Origin: Platanthera guangdongensis
Taxonomy: Eukaryota; Streptophyta; Magnoliopsida; Asparagales; Orchidaceae
Reading direction: 5' to 3'
Length of the DNA stretch: 64,000 bases
Assembly (NCBI GenBank): GCA_039583875.1
Contig: CM077167.1
Location: forward strand, 147,515,010-147,579,009
This document shows, one piece after another, positions 1-11,567 of the stretch (position 1 is the first letter of the stretch; the number at the start of each line of letters is the position of its first letter). Under the pieces are notes generated by a model that ran no database searches, had not been told where the DNA came from, and saw nothing but the letters and a program-made list of their open reading frames with translations. Both the position numbers and the translations under genes were made by a program.

Positions 1-1822
1 TCAATATCAGCCAAGATCAACTCATCTAGATCTGGCATAGGGGAGTCATCCATCACAAATATTGGTGCTGAGATAGCTTCTGGAGGGGATGGAATGACTA
101 CAGAGGTTGGTGCAGAAACTGGAATATCAAAACTGACACATAGTTGCTTAGCAACTGCTTGACTGATAGGAGGAGTATAAGGAATAATAGCCAACTGTGG
201 CTTAGTAAAGTCGTCTGAAATATACTGCATATATACAGTGTCAAACGTTTTCAGCAATTCTTGTAAATTAATTGTGGGATTGAGGATAAAATCACCAACA
301 GTTTCATCAATGTACATATCAGTATCAATAAAATCAATTAAATAAATTAAATCATTATTTATACAATCTGTATATGCTGCTGTGGGGACTGGAGTATCTG
401 CTGGTGCTGGTGCTGAAGTATCTGAAGATGTAGCTGCTGCTTCATCATTAGGCATCTCCCCCTGCCTGGTTTCAGCAGGGACTGAGGTCAGGCCCCTGAC
501 GGAGGAGGGGGCAGCAGTAAGAGCAGATATTTGAGCAGATAAGGAGGTAATGGTGGTAGCAAGAGGTGTAATGGCCTCTGCTATAAGGGATTTAAGAATG
601 GGAGTGATGATGGTGATGATAGAGGAGATGGTAGAGGGGTCCAATGAGAAAGTTGGAGATGATGTTGCAATTGGTGTGGAAGAGGTGGAAACCAGTGATG
701 GAATGGAGGAAAGAACATCAGGTATGTGTAGGTTAGATATTGATGGGGATCGAAGGGTGGCATTTTGCATCATGGAGTCTAATGGTAGGATGTAAGAGGG
801 TATGGAAGATAAATGTGGGGGAAGTGGAGACTGTAGTGGTGTAGGAATGTAGGTGTCTTGAGGTGATTCAAGAGGGGTAGATGGAATGTCAGTGATGTCA
901 AGTGGTGGAGATGGAGGTGGAGTAGGAACATGAGTGTGTTGTTGTGATTGGGTGTTGAAGAAATAATGGGAGAGGAAGTGAGTTGTTTTGCTGGAAGGGG
1001 TGCTGGAAGAGATGGTGGTGTGGGATGAATCTCTTCAGCAGGTGTGGGAGTGTCTTTAACAGCCCTGGTGCCTTCAGAAGCTGGGGTGGAAGAGGTAGAA
1101 GCCTTAGTGGGCTTTGTGATTGTCCTTTCCCACCTGCCAAATAAGACACAGGTGAGCCTTTTATTGGCATTGATGAATATGGTCTGGGAGGCCAGTGATT
1201 CAGCAGCCTTTTCCTTGAGGAAGATCCCTAGGATCCTTCCAAAACACAGTTCTTTCTTGTTATTTTTCTTCTTTATCAGATCAAAGAGGATCTGAGCCCA
1301 GTCCACTTGATTCTTATTTATTACTGCACACATGACCAAGAACTGATGTCTTGTGATGTAGTCATGGGCAGTATGCTTGCCAAGCAAGACCTTCCCAACA
1401 ATGTCTGCCAGGAACTTGTATGCTGCAGACAAATGCCTCTTCAACAATTTATGTGGGTCATCACCAGCATAACCCATCAGATTTAGCATCATTTTAAACA
1501 CTTCAGAATCAATTTATAATTCCTCTTCGCCATTTGTCAAACCAAATATTTCAGTTAAAACCGCGGGGGTTAAGGAGACAGTGTTACCGGTGATTGATCC
1601 TGTCATAGTATTGTCTTCAGAAGTGGATGAAGTATAGACCCATTCTCTGATTTATGTTCCTGCCAACTTTATCCTGGTGGTCATCAGGTTCTTCAGAATC
1701 TGTTATTCCAGAAGTTCCAGAATATATAGAAAGATTGGATCCGAGTGTTGGAATGATTCGAAGTCGACATCAAAGCCAGTGTAAAACTTCATAGCAGCTA
1801 GAGCTCCTGCTGGAATTGCCAT
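1..1822 (-). pseudogene. S1 extra 3' ORF (plant-transposon-protein-like domain, then Pro/Ser/Thr-rich tail)
   Basis: The frame can be followed from an ATG at 1822-1820 ('MAIPAGALAAMKFYT') through the conserved block around 1501-1100 ('LKRHLSAAYKFLADIVGKVLLGKHTAHDYITRHQF' and 'FGRILGIFLKEKAAE'). It continues as a Pro/Ser/Thr-rich region and, after frameshifts, to the window edge. The conserved block matches the 3' ORFs of S3 and S4 ('KFLSEIIGKVVLCKTVGHDRISSYM', 'LGRILSLYL'). I relate it to the Pfam-type 'putative plant transposon protein' domain from memory of that family; no search was possible. Its position after pol is that of the env-like ORF of Sireviruses. Several stops before 1501 show decay. 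Confidence 0.6.
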
Positions 1823-1919
1823 GGAATCACCTGCAAATGAGAGAAACGACGATCAAGTGCAAGGGAATAGAAAGTGCGGGATGGAGGTCGAAGAAAACCT
1901 AGATATAAAGTTTTCCAGA

Positions 1920-2205
1920 ATATGAATCGACAATCTCCGTTCCACGAAAATAAAATTAATTCTTCAAACTGAGTTCGACGAAATGAGTGAATAATAAATA
2001 ATTCGTCGATCTCATTCAGAAGACTTGAAGATAATTCGTCGAACTCCGGTCGACGAATATCTTCTGAAGCAAGTTCGTCGAGCTCCGGTCGGCAAAAATT
2101 GCTTCACACAGAGAATTCGACGAACTCCGTTCAACGAATATCTCTCAATCCTTCCCCGGTTCGTCGAACTCCATTCGACGAACTTTGGAAAATTCGTCGA
2201 ATGCA
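1920..2205. repeat. S1 motif array in the spacer between pol and the 3' ORF
   Basis: About ten copies of TTCGTCGA / TTCGACGAA-type motifs are spread over about 285 bases, immediately after the end of RNase H and before the start of the 3' ORF. The sequence between motifs is not conserved. This is the third array in S1. Confidence 0.85.
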
Positions 2206-2213
2206 GACAGAAC

Positions 2214-5200
2214 TTAAGCTAAGTCTTCTTCATTGATCATTCTCAGCTGATTTAGAAAGAAAGCATGATTTTTCTCATCCAGAGGTTTGGTGAATATATC
2301 AGCTTTTTGTAAATCAGTGTAGATATAGACAAGCTTAATCTTATTTTTGTCTACACACTCCCTAATGAAATGATGTCTTATATCAATATGGTTTGTCCTA
2401 CTATGGTGAACTGGATTTTGTGCTATGGCTATAGCACTAATATTATCACAGAATAGGGTTGAATTATTTAAGTTGAACCCATAATCTAGAAGTTGATTTT
2501 GTATCCATAGCATCTTTGAACAACAGCTGCCTGCTGCAATATATTCTGCTTCAGCAGTTGATGTTGACACTGATGTTTGCTTCTTACAAAATCAAGATAC
2601 TAGTCTCATACCTAGGAACTGACAAGTTCATGAAGTACTTTTTCTATCTATCCTGCATCCAGCAAAATCAGCATCAGAGTATCCAGTTAACTCAAATTCT
2701 GATTCAGCAAGATACCATAGGCCTAGATCAGGAAAACTCTTTATATATCTTAAAATCCTTTTTAAGAAAATTAGATGAGATTCTTTAGGGTTCACTTGGA
2801 ACCTAGCACAAAGGCATGTAGCAAACATAATATCTGGCCTACTTGCTGTGAGGTATAATAGGGACCCAACAATACCCCTATAAAGTTTCTGACCTACAGG
2901 TTTTCCTGGTATATCAGAGTCCACAACAGTATTTGTGGCCATGGGAGTTTTCTTTGCTGAGGCATCAGCCATCCCAAACTTCTTTAGAAGTTCTTTAGCA
3001 TATTTTGCTTGTGAGATGAAGATTCCATCAGGAAGTTGTTTCACTTGGAGACCAAGGAAATATGAAAGCTCTCTCATGCTACTCATTTCAAATTTAGAAT
3101 GTATGAGGTCAGAAAACCTCTTGCACAATTTTGAATCTGTAGAGCCAAAGATGATGTCATCTACATAGATTTGTACTAACAAAATTTGGTTTTTATGATG
3201 TCTAGTGAAAAGAGTTTTATCTACAGTTTCTCTTGAAAATTTATGCTCTAATAAGAAACTTGCTAAGGTCTCATACCAAGCTCTTGGAGGTTGCTTTAGA
3301 CCATAAATAGCCTTATTTAATCTAAAAACATAAGAGGGAAAAGTTGGAGAAAAAAAACCTGGAGGTTGTTCTACATAAACCTCTTCTTGTAGCACTCCAT
3401 TTAAGAAAGCACTTTTCACATCCATTTGAAAGACTTTGAACCTTTTGAATGCTGCATAGGCAAGGAAAATCATTATAGCTTCCAACCTTACAACATGTGT
3501 AAAGGTCTGATCATAGTCAATTCCTTCCTCTTGCCTATATCCTTGAGCAACAAGCCTAGCCTTGTTCCTCACAATAACTCCTTGGGCATCAAGCTTATTC
3601 CTGAAAACTCATTTGGTTCCAATAACTGGATAGTTTTGGGGTCTTGGAACCAAATCCCAAACTCTACATCTCTCAAATTAATTTAGTTCCTCTTGCATTG
3701 CAAGGATCCAGTGGGTATCTTGCTTAGCATCATGAATGGTTAGAGGTTCAACCTGAGAGAGAAAATAGGCATGCATCAAGTCTTGGTTGAGTTGATGCCT
3801 TGTCTGTACACCTGCTGAAATGTCTCCAATTACTTGAGATCTGGGGTGATCCCTAAGTGTGACAAAATCAGTGGGTGGAGTTGGTTGTGCAACAGCATTT
3901 TGAATAAGTTCCTCTTGTGGAATTATGTTTGCTGTTGGTTGAGGCTCATGTTCTTCAGCTTCATCTTCTTCACTGTCTTCAATGACCTGTGGAGAGGGAT
4001 GAGTGGGAACCTCTTGGGTGAGGTTTAGTCCATCCAATGTCTCACACAAGTGGGGTACCTGCAAGTTGCTAATGCTAGGAACTTCTTTCTCCTTGCAATA
4101 CATGTTAGTTTCATCAAAAGAAACATGAATTGACTCTTCTACTTTTAATGTTGATTTATTGAATACCCTATAAGCCTTGCTTACTTGGGAGTATCCTAGA
4201 AAAACTCCCACTTCAGCCTTAGCTTCAAACTTTCTAATGTATTTCTTGTTGTTATTGTGTATATAGCATGTGCAACCAAATACTTTAAAATAGTTAATTT
4301 TAGGTTTCTTCCCTTTGAGTAATTCATAGGGAGTCATATTCTTAAGTTTGTGAATTAAACTCCTACTCAGGACATAGTTTGTATTGCTTACAGCCTATGC
4401 CCAAAAGGTTAATGGCATGTATGCATCAGCAAGTAATGTATCTGCAGCTTCAATGAGTGTTCTATTTTTCCTTTCAGCTACCCCATTTTGTTGGGGAGTT
4501 CTAGGAGCTGAGAAGCAATGCCTGATACCTTCCTTCTCACAGAACTCATGCATAAGAAGAGACTCAAACTCTGTACCATGATCACTTCTGATCAATGCAA
4601 CATGAGTAGAGAACTCAATCTGTATGGTCCTGAGAAAATCTGTAAGAACCTTGAATGTATCTGACTTTGTTCTCAGAAAGAATACCCAACTGAACCTGGA
4701 GAAGTCATCCACTATAACTAAAGTGTAGGATTTCCCTCCTAGGCTTTGTACTGCAATGGGTCCAAAATGATCCAGGTGTAGCAAGTACAGAATCCTAGGT
4801 GAATCACTCTTATTAATAGATTATAAACTAGTTTTAGTTTGCTTGCCTAATTGACAAGCCCTGTAGAGACCTTCCTTCTTGTAGGGAGCAGAAGATAGAC
4901 CTCTAACAAGGTTGTGCTTAGATAACCTAGCAATATTTTTTAGATTTACATGTCCTAGTCTTTTGTGTCATAGTTCATTCTAATTACTAGTTAGGTTCAG
5001 TAAACAGATGTCAGTTGTGGCAGAAGAAAAGTTTACTAAATAAATGTTTCCTTGTCTGCTTTCAGTTAAAACAGTTTGGTTATTTTTATCAATGATAGAG
5101 CAAGTAGAAGGGTTAAAGTATACCTGATAACCATCATCACAAAATTGACTTATGGAGATGAGGTTATGCTTCAGTCCACTTATATATGTCTCTTTTCTGA

Positions 5201-5398
5201 ATGTGACAGCTCCTATTTTTACTTCTCCAACTCCTTCTGACTGACCACATTATGAGTCACCAAAGATAACCTTTGGCCCCAATTTAGACTTGTAGTTGAA
5301 TAGGATGTTCTTGCTGCCAGTCATATGTTTGGAGCAGCCACTATCCAGGTACCAAGTTTTATTTACCCCTGGACACTTTTTCACCTGCAATATAAACA
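2214..5398 (-). pseudogene. pol: S1 Pol: protease, integrase, reverse transcriptase, RNase H
   Basis: From 5' to 3' on the minus strand: protease with intact WYLDSGCSKHMTG (about 5365-5325); GAG-pre-integrase region with a His/Cys zinc finger (about 4990-4840); integrase core (4784-4395) with the 'HLDHFGPI', 'IRSDHGTEF' and 'QQNGVAERKNRT' blocks of the DD(E) fold; a connector rich in Glu and Pro (4337-3678); RT (3572-2628) with intact YVDD near 3160; and RNase H (2570-2214) with 'CDNISAIAIAQNPVHHSRTNHIDIRHHF'-like blocks. Several stops and at least one frameshift (near 2600) break it. Pol would make cDNA and insert it into the genome; this copy is inactive. Confidence 0.88.
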
Positions 5399-5403
5399 GT
5401 TAG
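5385..5403 (-). promoter_or_regulatory. Candidate splice acceptor after a stop codon at the S1 gag/protease boundary
   Basis: On the minus strand a CTAAC branch-point-like motif (5403-5399) is followed by a T/A-rich stretch and TTGCAG (5390-5385), then GT. The pol frame has a TAA overlapping the branch motif, five codons before CAG. The same arrangement is present in S3 and S4, which argues for function, although no transcript evidence is available. Confidence 0.5.
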
Positions 5404-5589
5404 TGATTTTTGACCCATGTTACCTTGGGTCCTTTGTATGGCTGATAGGAGAAACTAGAAATAACAGAAAATTCTGGCTGTGACTTATATCCTAGGGGGT
5501 GGTATCTCCTAGGTGGAATGGTCCAGTCAGCTAGGGGATTAAATAATTTCCTATAAGTATTTAAGTTTCTCTTAAAATTAAAGTTTTGG

Positions 5590-5855
5590 TTAAGTCTTCC
5601 TGGGTTAGACGAATTTATGTAAGTTCGTCGACCCGAGTTCGACGAATTGGGTTAAGATCGTCGATCTCTGCCCAGAGAATGAACATGTTCATTCTCTGCA
5701 CCCCACGTTCGCCGATCTCTGCTCGACGAACCATACAAAGTTCATCGATCGCATTTAGACGAATAATGATAACTATAGTTGGCGTTCAGAGTTCGTCGAT
5801 CTGGGTTCGACGAACTGGCCCCTTTTCGTCGATCTGAGGTCGACGAAAATTGCTG
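5590..5855. repeat. S1 internal TTCGTCGA/TCGACGAA motif array at the gag-pol boundary
   Basis: Short degenerate copies of TTCGTCGA and its complement recur every 15-30 bases (for example around 5625, 5640, 5710, 5740, 5793, 5810, 5826, 5840). The same motif fills part of the LTR and a third spacer at 1920-2205. The array overlaps the end of the Gag reading frame. Confidence 0.85.
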
Positions 5856-7535
5856 AACTTTGTTTTTATTTGGTGTTTTCTGTTTTTCCATTTTGTCCTT
5901 AGTTTTAATTTGTTCAAGAATTTTATTTATTTTATATACTTGCTTAGTATTCTTCTTTCCTTTCTCAGAAATAAAATTTATGGGTTGTAACAGGTGGTTT
6001 TTCTGAATAACATGTGTTTCACTAGATGATGCACCTAATCCTAACTTACTTCCATTAAATCTAGCATTAGATGTGTTAGTGATTTCTGCTAGTTGTTTAC
6101 TTCTTCCATTAAGTGATTCTTCTAGCTGTTTTGCCTCATTTAATTCATCTTTCAGAAGGGTGATTTGTTCACTAAACATATCTATTTCATTTTTTAATTT
6201 AGTATTTTCTAATACTAAGCTATCATAGTTAACTTGCTTATCTCTAAGAAGTTTGATTTCCTTCTCAGTGTTGATTAAGTCTAAACACATGATTTTAAAG
6301 TCTGATTTAAAAAATTCTGAATTATAATCAAATAATGATAATACCTGATCAGCTTCTGATTCAGAAGCTTCCTCATTGTTTGAATCTCCTTCTTCTGAGT
6401 TGCTTCTTGAGGCATCAATTGTCATGAGGCAAACCTCTTTTGCTCTCTCTTCTTCTTCATCTTCACTAGAGCTTGAAGATGTTGACTCCTCTTCAGTCTC
6501 ACTCCAAGTCTCAGCTACAAACCCCTTTTCCTTTCTCTTGTGTTTGCTGGAAGAGGGTTTGCTAGTGAACTGCTTTCTGGAATCCTTTTCCCTTTCTCTT
6601 CTCTTCTCTTTCTTCTGATTCTCTGGGCACTCAGAGAGGAAATGCCCAGGCTTTCTGCATCCATAACACACCACTTCCTTTGTTGGTGTCTTATCATACT
6701 TTGGCATGTCATCCTTTATTGTTGACTTCCTCCTGAAATCCTTTCTAGCCATCTTGAAGAATCTCTTTGCAAAGAGACTCATGAGCTCTTCATTTGATGC
6801 AGTGGATTCTGATTCTTTTGAGGCTTTGAATGTTATATTCTGATCTCTTCTGGCTGCAGGAGGTGTTCTTTGTTCAGCAGCCTCCCTTATCTTAATTAAC
6901 TGCTCATAAGATTTCAGTTTGCCTAATAGAGATTCAGTCGATATCTCATTCATGCATCTAGCCTCCTTGATAGGCCAGATTCTTGTGACCCATGAGCTTG
7001 GGAAGCACATCAGAATTTTTTCATTCACTTCAGTGAGAGTGATGACCTTGTCCAGAGTTTTTAGCTCATTAATGATTGAGCTTAATCTGTTATACATCTC
7101 TGACACTGTCTCAGCTTCCTATTTCTTAAAATTCTCATATTGGGATATGAGATTTGATCTCCTATCCTTCCTTTCATCAGCTGATCCATCAACCATTTGG
7201 TTCATGGAATCCCAAATGGCTTTTGCTGATGTGCACTCAGTAACCTTCTGGAAAATATCATCAGACATTGTCTGTGCCAATATGTTCATGGCTTTTGCAT
7301 CAGTCATCTTGGCTTTCTTGTAAGCATCATTATAGTCTGGAGGAGGTACTGTAGTCATATTTGTGGAAGTGTTTGGAGGGGCTACAGGTGGTTGAGGTAC
7401 TCCTGTTAAGATGGAAGAAAAAATATCTTCATCAATAGAATTCATATACAACTTGATTCTTGCCTTCCAGATTCCAAACTTTTGCAAGTTGTAAACTGGA
7501 GGTCTGGTGCTTGCATAATCTTTGTTCTGTGTCAT
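5742..7535 (-). pseudogene. gag: S1 Gag polyprotein, interrupted by one stop codon
   Basis: Two collinear reading frames (7535-7119 and 7106-5742) are in the same frame and separated by a single TAG. The N-terminal part has the copia Gag pattern (an 'FGIWKARIKLYMNS'-like start, then a UBN2-type helical region with 'IWDSMNQMV'). A CCHC zinc knuckle, CYGCRKPGHFLSEC, lies near 6665-6625. It is followed by a Lys/Arg-rich stretch, an acidic Ser/Glu tract, and a long heptad-like coiled coil (about 6300-6080). The frame ends beside the array at 5590-5855. Gag would form the particle shell and bind RNA. The length of about 600 residues fits Sirevirus Gag, which is longer than in most copia elements. 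Confidence 0.85.
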
Positions 7536-7631
7536 GGCTGTGGTTCTTCCTTAAAATGTGAACAAAGTGATATGTAGATCTAACACAGGATCCTTGGTTC
7601 AAGGGTTAACTTGTGCAACCAAAGGAACCTT

Positions 7632-7643
7632 GCTCTGATACCA
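7632..7643 (-). other. S1 primer binding site (initiator tRNA-Met type)
   Basis: On the minus strand this reads TGGTATCAGAGC, the usual sequence complementary to the 3' end of plant initiator tRNA-Met. It lies just inside the 5' LTR and about 100 bases before the gag start. Confidence 0.88.
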
Positions 7644-7651
7644 ATTAAAAG

Positions 7652-9380
7652 TGAGGGTTAGATCAACAATACTCTAGAGGGGGGTGAATAGAGTATATTT
7701 ATTATTGTTAGGTCCCAATAAAAGTGCTGCTACAGCTTTTGCTGTAAACTGAAGAAGTGCAGTAAATAGAAAACTGAAAAACAAATAAGATTAAACCTAA
7801 TCACAGCCACACAGTAAGAAACAAAAAGAAAAAGATAGGGAACCAGACGATACAAGAAATTTATAGTGGTTCCCCAAATTTGGGTAGTCCACTCTTCTAC
7901 CACCCCTGGTAGGAATCCATTCAGGTTTTTGATCAGGTGTCTGACACCAATGGGTTTTGATCAGGTCCCCAAAAACCAACTCAAGTCTTTTGGTAAGGAG
8001 ACTTGCAACCAGGAATCACTTTTGAAGGGAGATGACAACCCTTTGTACAGGAGGGGGTGAGAGAGTGATTTTGTCTTCTCTGTCAACAATCAGAGAGAAG
8101 ACTTATGTAGAATGATGTTAGCAAACAGCTCCCCCTGAGATGTAGAATGATTCAGGGAAGATCTGGAGCTTTGTTATAGGGTGATAGGTCTTTAATTAGA
8201 GTTCTTGACAAGCAGTGATGCAGGATCTTCTTGACTGATCTGATATATGTTGTCCTTGGAGAAGTCCTGGAGAGAATGTTGAAGAAGAAGACTCTTGATA
8301 TAGTATAGTTGTTCTTCTTCTTCTGAATGAATATCACTGTCTATCACTGTAAGCTTTAGTATGAGTTTTTGTGTGAAGCTTTTCTGGTGCTGTATGAAAT
8401 CTTGCAGTCAGTCTCTGTGTGTCTATTTTTTTTTTGACTGTTAGACTGAGTATCGATTGCTAAATCACTTGATCCTTGGTGTCTTTTTCTTCTATCACCT
8501 TTTAAAAATTTGAATCCTCTGTAATTAATGCTGACGACCTGAGAATAATCGGCATTAATGTATTTCTCCAACTGTCTTGTGGAAAATCAGCAAGTAATAT
8601 TCCTGAAGAAGACTGTAATTAATTCTTCCTCTAACAACTACATTCAGAGAATGTTTGAGTCATTAATCTGTCAGGAATTATTGTATTTGAGTGAGAATTA
8701 AATGCTGGAAATGGCTAAGTCTAGAATTGTCGAACGAATAACAGAATTCGTCGAGCTGAGTTACTAGTTCGTCGAATTGAGGTCTTGTATTCGTCGACCA
8801 GACAGCTTCTGTTCGTCGAGCTGACAATTACAATTGTCGACTGGAGTTCAGCAACCATTCTGGACTTAGTCGAGTAATTTGTGTTGACTGATATTTTGTG
8901 TGTCGACAAGAATCTTCTAGTTCCAGAATTCGTCGAGTAGAGTACTGCGTTCGTCGACCTGAGAAGTTGACTTCGTCAACCTGAGAAGTTGTGTACTTGA
9001 GGTTCAAGTTCGTCGAGCTCAGAATCTTGTTCGTCGACCAAAGTCTGAAGTTGAACTTAGAATAATCTAGAGTTACCCTGACTTTAGTTTGTTGAAGTAT
9101 CCCAGTTTTCGTCGACCAGAGAATGAAGATCGTAGAGCTCAGCTCAGAGAAATATCTCAAAATCGTCGACCTGAGTTCGACGAACGTCGAACTCAGTTTA
9201 CTTGGTCTTGAAATCTTCTAAGTCTTGAGTCTCTGATGGTCTTGTTGATAGCTGGTCCATCTGAGGTTGACTCTAAGGACTTGTCCTAGACTCTAGGACA
9301 CAAATTTGACCCTGGTTATACATGTTGGGTCACATCCTAAGTTAGTGAACCTAGCCCAAATCAACTAGGGATGGCCAACA
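7652..9380 (-). repeat. S1 5' LTR
   Basis: The LTR starts (minus strand) with TGTTGGCCATCCC at 9380 and most likely ends ...CCCTCA at 7652, eight bases before the primer binding site. It is about 1.73 kb. It contains a dense array of TTCGTCGA/TCGACGAA motifs (8725-9195) and, near its end, the run of C residues flanked by CTCTAG seen in Sirevirus LTRs. The flanking five bases at 9381-9385 (CACCC) are the candidate target duplication. The exact 3' boundary is inferred because the second LTR is not in the window. Confidence 0.75.
8725..9195. repeat. S1 LTR motif array (TTCGTCGA-type)
   Basis: More than fifteen TTCGTCGA, GTCGAC and TCGACGAA motifs occur in 470 bases, often followed by the trailer CTGAG or CTCAG. 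Spacing is irregular (about 20-45 bases). The array lies near the 5' end of the LTR in the element's own orientation, upstream of where an LTR promoter would be expected. Confidence 0.85.
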
Positions 9381-9454
9381 CACCCAAGTGTACCTCGTGT
9401 AGTCATCAATCAACACTAGCATGTATCTATTTCCTCTAAGACTAGCGGTGACAG
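9381..9454 (-). pseudogene. CB integrase fragment stranded between S1 and G1
   Basis: On the minus strand these 74 bases encode the copia integrase core 'RGNRYMLVLIDDYTRYTWV'-like block, allowing for small errors. They continue the CB integrase that stops at 21438 on the other side of G1. S1 begins immediately at 9380 and G1 at 9455. Confidence 0.72.
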
Positions 9455-11567
9455 TGTAAAACCCCAAATCCCAAGATTTGGTTCAAGTTGGGTGACACAG
9501 CGTGGGACACGGGCGTGTCCCAGGGCGTGTCCTGCTCTGTATGGCTGAGCAGCCTATCGAGTGCTCGACGAACTGCACTCGACGAGTTCACGAGAGAGAA
9601 CATACCCTGCGATACGGGCGTGTCTCCCTCTGGTCGACGACCTTCGCTCGATGAAATGCACGCTGGAGGCATGTCTGCAGCCGTATAAGGGCACACGGTC
9701 TGTGACACGGGAGTGTCACATGGCCGTGTCCTTTTTTGGATTTGGCTTGGGCAGTGAGGCCTGATGAGCATGAGCAGGACATAGGTGTGTCTCTGGGCAC
9801 ACGGCCTGTGACACGGGCGTGTCACATGGTCGTGTCTTGCTCGGGTTAAGATGGTTGTGTACCACTTGAGATACACGGCCATAGACACGGGCATTTCTGA
9901 AGGCATGTCAGGTCACATGGCCTGTGACACGGGCGTGTAATATGGCTGTGTACTCTTCTGGATGAGTCGGTTGTGTGCCGCTTAAGGTACACGGCCTGTG
10001 ACACGGGCGTGTCACAGGCCGTGTCAGCCAAAAATAAGACCTTTGCGGCAAAATTGTGGCCGTCCATTTTCTTCAGCTAGGATCTGATGGCTCATGCTCC
10101 TCCCTGCTACTTTAAGGCCGAGAATGAGAAGAGAATTCTCATATTTGCCTTGGGTTATTATCTTTCTAAGAAGCTAGACAAAAGAGAGAGCAAGGAGGAG
10201 GAGAGGGGAGCCGGCCACCAGTGGAGCTGCTAAGTTCCGATTGGAGATCCGAGGCCAGCATTGTGGAGGCAAGGCCGCTGGAGTGCTTTAAAGCCGGCTA
10301 GAATTCCATGGCTCCAAAGAGGTCGTCAAGGGTAACGATCTTCCTTCTTGGACATGTGAAGTCCTTCCTTTTAGCATGTGCAGGGATTTCCCCTCCACTA
10401 GTGGTTGGATAGTGAAGGGATTTCCCTTGGGTTGATTCTTGGAATCCCCAATAGTTTTGCATATAGATCCAGAAATGGAGTACAGAATAGGCATACTGTG
10501 TGAATCCATCTGGACAGGTTGGTCTGCATTGGTGATGTTGCATTCGCACACCAGAGAAGACTACGCGGTTAAACGTATAGTTTGTGGAATCGATGGGTTG
10601 GACCTGTGAAGGGCAGTAACAGGAAGTACTGGAGTGGTTGTCCAGGAAAAGACCCTTATGATGTTTGCGATTTCAATGGGTTGTGTCTGTGAAGGATAGT
10701 AGCAGGAAGTACAAGAGTGGAAGCCCAGGAAAACAACCACTAAATTCTTGTGTTGTATGCTATGAATGCTAAGGTTAGAGCTAGGGACGGAAAGTGAGTT
10801 CTGTCGCTAACGCTGGGCGTGGCTCCTAACTAACCTATGAATGTGAAGCCAGTCCCTCGGGGACGGTATGGCTATGTGTGAGCTTGGAGAGTTCTTAAAA
10901 AGGCTTCATGCCAAACAGGCAAGGTGAAACCGACCCGCGGCTTATATTTATCCGTGAGTACGTTAGTATTCAGTGATGGCAAGGCGACTTGAGCAACGGG
11001 GGGTGGCTGATCCGTACCTGCATTATGTTCGTCCAACTCAAAGACATGAAAGTGCGGTCGTTGGAGCGCACAATGAGATTCTTAGGCGTGCGCGCCGAAA
11101 GACTAAATGCTTAATTTTACCGTTGGGTTTCTGCCCTGAAACATTGGTGGGACCCTGGTTCGCCGGTACACCAAGAATGTGCCCTGAGTGCATGGATCGT
11201 CGGGCCGCGTGGCTGACGGTTGTGATGAATTGTTTGTGTGTGAGAGCACAATGTGTGATATATATATATCTACCTATGAATTGATATGCTTGTAGGGAAG
11301 GAATACCACTGCCCCGGGAAAGGTGTAGGGTCGTTATAAATTGTTCAGCTGAATGTTGATCATTGCCTTGTTTGCCACCGTTGGGTGGGTTGTCCTTCTG
11401 CAGGTGCTGGAGACCCGAGCGGGACATATAAAGGCTGAAGTCCCTACTACTGCTGCTGCTGCTGCTAGCCCTTGAAGGCTAAGCTGAAAACTATTATGTT
11501 TTGTTCATATATGGCCGGTCTGCACGCCGATGTTTAGAATCCACACTTGTAAAGAGAAATTGTAAGG
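9455..11567 (+). repeat. G1 5' LTR, forward part F1 (lacks the LTR 3' end)
   Basis: This aligns to the 3' LTR (19048-21437) from its first base to about LTR position 2125, then breaks off at TGTAAGG. It includes the ACACGGGCGTGT array (9486-10030), a conserved block at 10205-11290, and a TATA-like CATATAAAG (11425-11433) followed by a (CTG)n run (11446-11467). The last 250 or so bases of the LTR are missing because the sequence switches to an inverted segment. Confidence 0.8.
9486..10030. repeat. G1 left LTR array of ACACGGGCGTGT and TCGACGAA motifs
   Basis: Repeated GACACGGGCGTGTC, GACACGGCC and ACACGGCCTGTGACACGGG variants are spread across 545 bases, with a patch of TCGACGA motifs at 9557-9655. 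ACACGGGCGTGT is a near palindrome. The matching array in the right LTR is at 19080-19635. Apparent reading frames through it are low-complexity products of the repeats. Confidence 0.85.

Larger units (their letters stand above)
1..9380 (-). mobile_element. Sirevirus-type Ty1/copia retrotransposon S1 (3' end outside window)
   Basis: Reading on the minus strand, the order is 5' LTR (9380 to 7652), initiator-Met-type primer site, gag with one zinc knuckle and a coiled coil, a protease-integrase-RT-RNase H pol, a non-coding spacer, and an extra 3' ORF that runs off the window. The copia domain order, the TGGTATCAGAGC primer site, the C-tract motif near the LTR end (G-run on the plus strand at about 7677) and an extra ORF after pol are Sirevirus traits. 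The element begins with TGTTGGCC directly after copia integrase sequence of element CB, so it is an insertion into CB. Its 3' LTR and second target duplication lie outside the window. Coding regions have several in-frame stops, so it is a dead copy. Confidence 0.88.

Noticed and set aside
550..795. Plus-strand Met/Val/Glu-rich frame
   Set aside because: Antisense of the Ser/Pro/Thr-rich tail of the S1 3' ORF.
9442..9906. Minus-strand open frames across the G1 LTR arrays (also 18999-19493, and 52346-52713 and 57766-58089 in L1)
   Set aside because: They follow the ACACGGGCGTGT/GACACGCCC arrays, are Arg/His/Pro-rich low-complexity chains, and have no homologous start or domain.
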